Shown here piece by piece: positions 59,104 to 64,000 of a stretch of DNA of 64,000 nt. The position numbers and the translations under genes are program-made. How positions within the stretch are numbered: position 1 is the first letter of the stretch; each line of letters starts with the position of its first letter. The stretch comes from Nonomuraea sp. PA05 (GTDB taxonomy: Bacteria > Actinomycetota > Actinomycetes > Streptosporangiales > Streptosporangiaceae). The notes under the pieces were generated by a model. It was not told where the DNA came from, did not search any database, and worked only from the letters and a program-made list of their open reading frames with translations. The DNA lies in assembly GCF_008086045.1 (NCBI RefSeq), contig NZ_VSEY01000024.1, forward strand, positions 144,536 to 208,535, given 5' to 3'.

Positions 59104-59910
59104 ATGCGGAAGATCGGCGGACGGTACCTCCTGAACGAGGAGGCCGGTCGTGGGGGTATGGGAGTCGTCTGGCGGGCGTTCGATCAGCTCCTCCACCGTA
59201 CGGTGGCGCTTAAGGAGCTGACCTTGGCCGGTGAGGCCGAGATGGTGCGCCGCCGGGTGCTGCGCGAGGCCCGGATGGCAGCCGGGCTGACGCACCCCAA
59301 CATCATCACGGTCCACGACCTCATCGAGGAGGGCGGCAAGCTCTGGATCGTGATGGAGTACCTCGACGGGCTCTCGTTGCACCAGTTGCTGTCGCAGGTG
59401 GGCACACTGCCCGCCCAGTCAGTGGCGGCCATCGGGCAGCACCTGCTCGCGGCGTTGCGCACCGCCCACCAGGCCGGCGTGCTGCACCGCGACGTGAAGC
59501 CCGCCAACGTCATGCTGACCGGCGACCGGGTGGTGCTGACCGACTTCGGCATAGCGACCGCCGAGGGCGACATCCGCATGACCACCTCCCGCCGCCTGCG
59601 CGGCACACCCGCCTTCATGGCGCCCGAACGGCTGCACGGCGGGCCGGCCAGCAAAGAGGCCGACATGTGGTCCTTCGGGGCCACGCTCTACAGTGCCATC
59701 GAAGGACAGCCGCCCTATCCGGGGCAGGACGCGGCCACCGTGCTCGGGATGGCGCGTAGCGGGCCCTATCCGCCGCCTCGGCGGGCCGGGGTGATGCGGC
59801 CGCTCATCGAAGGGCTGCTGCATGGCGATCCGGTGCGGAGGTATACGCCGGAGCAGACGGCGGGGTTGCTGGCGGGGATGCGGGCCAGCGCTTATCAGGC
59901 GGCCATCTGA
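59104..59910 (+). CDS. Short Hanks-type serine/threonine protein kinase
   Basis: A 268-residue protein that is essentially only a kinase domain: glycine loop EEAGRGGMGVVWRA, ATP-binding Lys in TVALKELTL, HRDVKPANVM catalytic loop, DFGIATAEG, and APERLHGG. It stops at the kinase end, with no transmembrane helix or PASTA sensor, unlike PknB-type proteins. It is therefore cytoplasmic. ATG 59104; no close partner gene. Confidence 0.92.
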   Translation: MRKIGGRYLLNEEAGRGGMGVVWRAFDQLLHRTVALKELTLAGEAEMVRRRVLREARMAAGLTHPNIITVHDLIEEGGKLWIVMEYLDGLSLHQLLSQVGTLPAQSVAAIGQHLLAALRTAHQAGVLHRDVKPANVMLTGDRVVLTDFGIATAEGDIRMTTSRRLRGTPAFMAPERLHGGPASKEADMWSFGATLYSAIEGQPPYPGQDAATVLGMARSGPYPPPRRAGVMRPLIEGLLHGDPVRRYTPEQTAGLLAGMRASAYQAAI

Positions 59911-60082
59911 ACGGTGGGCGGGTGGGGCCGGGGGGCGTTCTCGTTCTTGGGTGCCGGGTGCCCGTTCGTGTGCCGGGTGCGCCGTCCTGCGCATCTCCGA
60001 GGTACCAGGGTTTCGCCACGGCAGGCAGAGGTGCCCGGGGGGGGTGGGCGGCGTAACGCGTACGACGGCTGGCGGAAAAAGC

Positions 60083-60178
60083 GAACGACCGGGAAAGCGA
60101 ACACCCGGCAAGGCGAACACCCGGGAAAGCGGACGACCGGGAAAGCGAACACCCGGGAAGGCGAACGACCGGCAGGGC
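60083..60178. repeat. Six tandem 16-bp repeats
   Basis: Units such as gaacgaccgggaaagc and gaacacccgggaaagc follow each other at 60083, 60099, 60115, 60131, 60147 and 60163; a degenerate seventh follows. Two unit types partly alternate. The period is not a multiple of three and the tract lies between the kinase and acyltransferase genes, a 355-bp interval with no other gene. Confidence 0.85.
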
Positions 60179-60265
60179 GGACGGCAGAAAGAGCGTCCGC
60201 CCAAAAGAGCGAGCGGCGAGAAACGCGAAAGACGCAAGCCCGGACGGCGGGAGGGCGGCGGCGGG

Positions 60266-61012
60266 TCAGTCGCGCTGGGCGCGCGCCTCGGCCTCGGCGG
60301 CGTCCATGGCGGCGGCCTCCTCGGGAGTGGGCGCGGTGCCACCGAGGTGCGCGGGTTGCCACCACACCCCCTGCGGCACCTCCGGATAGGTCCGCTGCGC
60401 CCGGTCCACCAGCTCCGACAGCCGGGCGTGCAGATCGGCGGTGTGCTCGCCGACGTTCTCCCCGCGCTTCGGGTAGATCGGCTCCCCCACCAGGATGGTG
60501 AGCGGCACGTGACGCTGCAGCAGCTTGCGCGGCCGCCCCTTGGTCCACAGCCGCTGGCTGCCCCACAGGCTCACCGGGATGATCGGCGTCCCGGTGGCCA
60601 TGGCCATGCGGATGGCCCCGTTCTTGATCTCCTTGACGGTGAAGGACCGGCTGATGGTGGCCTCGGCGAACACGCCGACGACCTCGCCCGCCTTCAGCAT
60701 GCGCAGCGCGGTGGCGTACGAGCCGGCGCCCGCCCCCCGGTCGACCGGGATGTGGTGCATGCCGCGCATCAGGGGGCCGGAGATGCGGTGGGTGAAGACG
60801 TCCTCCTTGGCCATGAAGCGCACCAGCCGCTTGGACGGCAGCGCGGCGAACCCCGCGAAGATGAAGTCGAGGTAGCTGATGTGGTTGCTCACCAGCACCG
60901 CTCCCCCCGACCGCGGCACGTGCTCGGTGCCTTCCATGTGGAAGCGGATGTCGAGCACGCGAAAGAGGGTCCGCGCGGCGGCGATCACCGGCGGGTACAC
61001 GATCTCAGCCAT
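60266..61012 (-). CDS. PlsC-type 1-acyl-glycerol-3-phosphate acyltransferase
   Basis: A 248-residue acyltransferase: catalytic NHxxxxD as VSNHISYLDFI, glycerol-phosphate site IPVDRGAGAGSY, VVGVFAEATISRSF (replacing the usual EGTRS with EATIS) and TPIIPVSLWGSQ. It would acylate a lysophospholipid in membrane lipid synthesis. It precedes no lipid gene; the P450 gene upstream on the same strand ends 18 bp away. Confidence 0.9.
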   Translation of the reverse strand: MAEIVYPPVIAAARTLFRVLDIRFHMEGTEHVPRSGGAVLVSNHISYLDFIFAGFAALPSKRLVRFMAKEDVFTHRISGPLMRGMHHIPVDRGAGAGSYATALRMLKAGEVVGVFAEATISRSFTVKEIKNGAIRMAMATGTPIIPVSLWGSQRLWTKGRPRKLLQRHVPLTILVGEPIYPKRGENVGEHTADLHARLSELVDRAQRTYPEVPQGVWWQPAHLGGTAPTPEEAAAMDAAEAEARAQRD

Positions 61013-61030
61013 GTGCGAACGGTAACCTAC

Positions 61031-62197
61031 TCAGGCGGGTGTGACGGTAGTCGGGAGGCACACCATGCCTCTGACGTTGCCGTGGGCGGTGCGCCTGATG
61101 CCGGCCGGATCGACGTCGTAGCCGGGTCTGACGGCCTTGGTGAGCTCTTCCAGGGCGATTCTGGCCTCCAGCCTGGCGAGAGGGCCGCCGAGGCAGTAGT
61201 GGCGGCCGGCGCCGAAGCTGATGGCGCGGCCGGTGTCGCGGCTGAGGTCGTAGGCGTCGGGGTCGGGGAAGACGGTCTCGTCGCGGTTGGCCGAGCCGAT
61301 CAGGAGCCACATCCTGGCGTCCTTGGGCACGCGGGTGCCGTACCAGTCGGTGTCGCGGGTGAGGCGGCGGGCGACGCCGTGGGCGGGGGTGTCGTAGCGC
61401 AGCGACTCCTCGACCCACTGCCCGATCTTCCCGCCGAACGCGACGGCGCGCTGGGCGGGGTTGCGCCACGCCCAGTACCAGGCGGCGCTGAGCAGGTGGG
61501 TGGTGGTCTCGGCGCCGGCGCCGATGAGCAGGAAGAGGAACGCGACGATGTCCTCGTCGGCCAGTTCGTCGTCGGCGACGAGCACGGAGACGAGGTCGTC
61601 GCGGGGGGCCTTCCTGCGTTCTGCGATGATCGAGCGGTAGTAGTCGCCGAGGCCGATGACGCTTCTGAGCCCGTCCTCGGCCATCTTGCCCTCGGGGTCG
61701 TACATGAGCAGGGCGCCGAAGTTCCTGCGGACGTGCGCCCGTTCGGACGGCGGCACGCCCACCAGTTCGGAGATGACGTCGAGCGGCAGCTTGGCGGCGA
61801 TCTCGCGGGCGAAGTCGAACGTGCGGCGCTCGACCGCGCGGCCGATGTGGCCGCGGGCGATCTGCCTGATCATGGGTTCGAGCGCGGCGACGCGGCGCGG
61901 GGTGAAGCCGCGGGAGATCGCGGCGCGCATGCGGGTGTGCTCGGGCGGGTCCATGGCCACGAACGACAGGAACGTGCGCGCGTGCGGCCCCCACGCGCCC
62001 GGGTCCAGCATGGGGCCGTGGTCGCTGGACAGCAGGGAGCTGTCGGTGAGCGCGGCCGAGACGTCGGCGTAGCGGGACAGGGCCCAGAAGCCGAGGGCGG
62101 GGTTGTGGTAGACGGGCGCTTGCGCACGCAGCCGGGCGTAGACGGGGTAGGGCTCGTCGTTCACCGCGGGGTCGTACGGGTTGTAGACGACATCCAC
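61031..62197 (-). CDS. Cytochrome P450 (second)
   Basis: About 388 residues from GTG 62197 (62206 also possible). The I-helix motif is GAGAETTTHL, with Ala-Glu in place of the His-Glu of GHETT; the K-helix is EESLRYDTP and the heme loop FGAGRHYCLGGPLAR with Cys335. No ferredoxin gene adjoins it, so it may share the fused redox partner near 8 kb. It is upstream of the acyltransferase in one transcription unit. Confidence 0.92.
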   Translation of the reverse strand: MDVVYNPYDPAVNDEPYPVYARLRAQAPVYHNPALGFWALSRYADVSAALTDSSLLSSDHGPMLDPGAWGPHARTFLSFVAMDPPEHTRMRAAISRGFTPRRVAALEPMIRQIARGHIGRAVERRTFDFAREIAAKLPLDVISELVGVPPSERAHVRRNFGALLMYDPEGKMAEDGLRSVIGLGDYYRSIIAERRKAPRDDLVSVLVADDELADEDIVAFLFLLIGAGAETTTHLLSAAWYWAWRNPAQRAVAFGGKIGQWVEESLRYDTPAHGVARRLTRDTDWYGTRVPKDARMWLLIGSANRDETVFPDPDAYDLSRDTGRAISFGAGRHYCLGGPLARLEARIALEELTKAVRPGYDVDPAGIRRTAHGNVRGMVCLPTTVTPA

Positions 62198-62251
62198 GCC
62201 GCCCACGCTACGACGCTTGCGCAGTCGTGAAAACGGGCAGATGTTTTGACC

Positions 62252-63232
62252 ATGAAGAAGCTCATCAACTCGGCCGACTCCGTAGTTGAGGACGCGTTGA
62301 ACGGCATGGCCGCGGCTCATCCGTCGCTGCGGATCCGCGATCAGGTGGTGTACCGGGCTGAGGGCCCCCGTCCCGGGAAGGTGGGCCTGGTCTCGGGTGG
62401 CGGCTCGGGGCACGAGCCGCTGCACGCCGGGTTCGTCGGGTACGGCATGCTCGACGCCGCCTGCCCGGGCGAGGTCTTCACCTCGCCGGTCCCCGATCAG
62501 ATCATCGAGGCCACCAGAGCCGTGGACGGCGGCGCGGGGGTGCTGCACATCGTCAAGAACTACACCGGCGACGTGCTCAACTTCGAGATGGCCGCCGAGC
62601 TGACCGAGGACGTCGAGGTGGTCAGCGTGCTGATCGACGACGACGTGGCCGTGCGCGACTCCCTCTACACGGCGGGCCGCCGCGGCACCGGCGCGACGCT
62701 GTTCGCGGAGAAGATGGCCGGAGCGCTGGCCGAGGAGGGCGCGCCGCTGCACGAGGTCGCCGCCGTGGCGGCCGAGGTGGACGAGCGCAGCAGGTCGTTC
62801 GGCATCGCGCTGTCCTCCTGCACGGTCCCCGCCGCCGGGAAGCCCACGTTCGACCTGCCCGAGACGGACGTGGAGCTGGGCATCGGCATCCACGGCGAGC
62901 CCGGGCGGGCCAGGGTGGCGATGGTGTCGGCGCGCGAGCTGGCGGCCGTGGCGATGGAGGCCGTCCACGGCGACCTACCGCTGCGGGGCGACCTGCTGGT
63001 GATGGTGAACGGCATGGGCGGCACGCCCCTCATGGAGTTGTACGTGGTGTTCGCGGAGGTGGCCGCGTTCGTCAAGGGCAAGGGGGCGCGGGTGACGCGG
63101 TCGCTGGTGGGCAACTATGTGACGAGCCTGGAGATGCAGGGCTTCTCGGTGACCGTCTGCCGGCTCGACGACAGGCTGACCCGATTGTGGGACGCGCCGG
63201 TCGAGACGCCCGGCCTGCGATGGGGGCGGTGA
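62252..63232 (+). CDS. dhaK: Dihydroxyacetone kinase subunit DhaK
   Basis: A 326-residue DhaK domain. The substrate is bound covalently by His214 in GIGIHGEPGRA; VSGGGSGHEPLHAGFVG and VKNYTGDVLNFEMA are diagnostic. It binds dihydroxyacetone; phosphoryl transfer needs DhaL. Its stop (TGA) overlaps the ATG of the next gene. No EIIA-like DhaM is in view, so the donor may be PEP via DhaM elsewhere or a related kinase for another hydroxyketone. Confidence 0.94.
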   Translation: MKKLINSADSVVEDALNGMAAAHPSLRIRDQVVYRAEGPRPGKVGLVSGGGSGHEPLHAGFVGYGMLDAACPGEVFTSPVPDQIIEATRAVDGGAGVLHIVKNYTGDVLNFEMAAELTEDVEVVSVLIDDDVAVRDSLYTAGRRGTGATLFAEKMAGALAEEGAPLHEVAAVAAEVDERSRSFGIALSSCTVPAAGKPTFDLPETDVELGIGIHGEPGRARVAMVSARELAAVAMEAVHGDLPLRGDLLVMVNGMGGTPLMELYVVFAEVAAFVKGKGARVTRSLVGNYVTSLEMQGFSVTVCRLDDRLTRLWDAPVETPGLRWGR

Positions 63233-63849
63233 TGGAGACGGCGCTGTTCGTGGCCTGGTTCGAGGAGGCGGCCAGGCTGGTGCGCGCCGACCGCGACCGG
63301 CTGACCCGGCTGGACGCGGCGATCGGCGACGCCGACCACGGCACGAACCTCGACCGCGGCCTCAGCGAGGTGCTCAAGGCGCTGGCCGACTCGGCGCCCG
63401 GGTCGGAGGCGGAGGTGCTGACGACGGCGGGCGCGACCCTGATCCGCCGCGTCGGCGGGGCTTCAGGGCCGTTGTACGGGTCGCTGTTCCGGCAGATGGG
63501 CAAGGCGCTGGCGACGCCGGTGACGCTGGCGGGCTTCGCGGCGGCGTTCGAGGAGGGGGTGGTGGCGGTCGAGCGGCTGGGCAAGGCCGCGCTGGGTGAC
63601 AAGACCATGGTGGACGCGCTGGCGCCCGCCTCGCGTGCGCTCGCTCTGGCCGTACGGGACGGGGTGGGGGTGCGGCAGGCGCTGGATCAGGCGGCTCGGG
63701 CGGCCGGGGAGGGATCCAAGGCCACCATTGCGATGCAGGCGAGGAAGGGGCGGGCCAGTTACCTCGGGGAGCGGAGTGTGGGGCATGAGGATCCGGGGGC
63801 GGCGTCGGCGACGTTGATCATGACCGCGCTGGCCGCCGTGGCGGGGTAA
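63232..63849 (+). CDS. dhaL: Dihydroxyacetone kinase subunit DhaL
   Basis: A 205-residue ADP/Mg-binding helical barrel: IGDADHGTNLDRG with the metal Asp residues (D33, D35), GGASGPLYGSLFRQMG, and GDKTMVDALAPA. ATG 63232 overlaps the DhaK stop as TGATG. Together with DhaK it phosphorylates dihydroxyacetone or a related triose. Confidence 0.94.
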   Translation: METALFVAWFEEAARLVRADRDRLTRLDAAIGDADHGTNLDRGLSEVLKALADSAPGSEAEVLTTAGATLIRRVGGASGPLYGSLFRQMGKALATPVTLAGFAAAFEEGVVAVERLGKAALGDKTMVDALAPASRALALAVRDGVGVRQALDQAARAAGEGSKATIAMQARKGRASYLGERSVGHEDPGAASATLIMTALAAVAG

Positions 63850-63911
63850 GGCCGCTGCGGATGGCCGATGGTGCGAGAGCGGCGTGGCGGCAGCACAGGC
63901 GGCACAGGCGG

Positions 63912-64000
63912 CTCACGGCGGTGCGGGCATCTCACGGCGGTGCGGGCATCTCACGGCGGTGCGGGCATCTCACGGCGGTGCGGGCATCTCACGGCGGTGC
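63912..64000. repeat. Perfect 19-bp tandem repeat running off the window
   Basis: ctcacggcggtgcgggcat begins at 63912 and repeats exactly at 63931, 63950 and 63969, with a fifth copy cut at the window end. A related acaggcggc repeat precedes it at about 63890-63911. Identical copies indicate recent expansion. Confidence 0.92.

Noticed and set aside
60083..60178. CRISPR or coding repeat protein
   Set aside because: No unique spacers, and the 16-bp period breaks any reading frame.
63912..64000. CRISPR array
   Set aside because: The 19-bp units are contiguous with no spacers and no cas genes are near.

Overview
The window is very GC-rich, gene-dense DNA from a filamentous actinomycete. The evidence is GTG/TTG starts, a SARP/AfsR regulator, an F420-type luciferase-like oxidoreductase, a ferredoxin-coupled P450, an ANTAR regulator, a SigB/SigF-type partner-switching module and several leaderless-looking promoters. 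A Streptosporangiaceae-like genome (for example Nonomuraea) is my best guess; the genus is inference. Most of the window looks like an accessory catabolic arm rather than a core region.

Layout. 1-5.1 kb: aldarate (sugar diacid) catabolism. A TctA permease end, a universal stress protein and a glucarate-dehydratase relative run rightward and meet a leftward operon of two tandem talarate/galactarate-dehydratase-like genes plus their FadR-type regulator. 5.2-10.3 kb: a redox cluster with an alpha/beta hydrolase, a GbsR/MarR regulator with a perfect operator, a P450, a fused ferredoxin-ferredoxin reductase and an LLM oxidoreductase. 10.5-12.6 kb: a SARP-NB-ARC regulator with a low-complexity insertion.

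13.0-30.7 kb: the most interesting part. A rightward operon encodes a zinc dehydrogenase, a GH4 glycosidase, an amidohydrolase, an ABC sugar importer and a secreted spherulin-4/GH135-like hydrolase. It is followed by leftward operons for a DSD1-type PLP enzyme, an SDR, a lactonase, an FAH-family hydrolase and a FAD/Fe-S 2-hydroxyacid dehydrogenase, with two IclR regulators. The same spaced direct repeat (GGAAY-N15-GGAAY) lies before both operons and both IclR genes, so I read the block as one regulon: secreted cleavage of an amino-sugar polymer, import, hydrolysis, and non-phosphorylating oxidation toward pyruvate and lactate.

30.8-34.4 kb: assorted small genes, an MDR reductase, a pseudogene and a GNAT protein. 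34.4-39.1 kb: a PadR-controlled meta-cleavage (oxalocrotonate branch) operon whose first protein is a class II aldolase relative lacking its metal ligands. 39.3 kb: tRNA-Pro(GGG). 39.5-48.7 kb: a stress-signalling island with small envelope proteins, sigma factor, anti-sigma kinase, STAS antagonist, GAF-ANTAR protein, a SpoIIE-like protein with altered catalytic acids, and a glycosyltransferase behind a SigB-type promoter and an RBS-sequestering hairpin, then a frameshifted AAA ATPase. 48.7-56.2 kb: GH16-like secreted protein, a 47-residue membrane protein, a hydrolase, a PucR regulator with the proline-to-glutamate operon, and two DJ-1/PfpI genes. 56.2-64 kb: a ~900-bp gene-free tract with an orphan palindrome, ArsR-like regulator/MFS pair, a kinase, a 16-bp repeat array, an acyltransferase, a second P450, DhaK-DhaL, and a perfect 19-bp tandem repeat running off the window.
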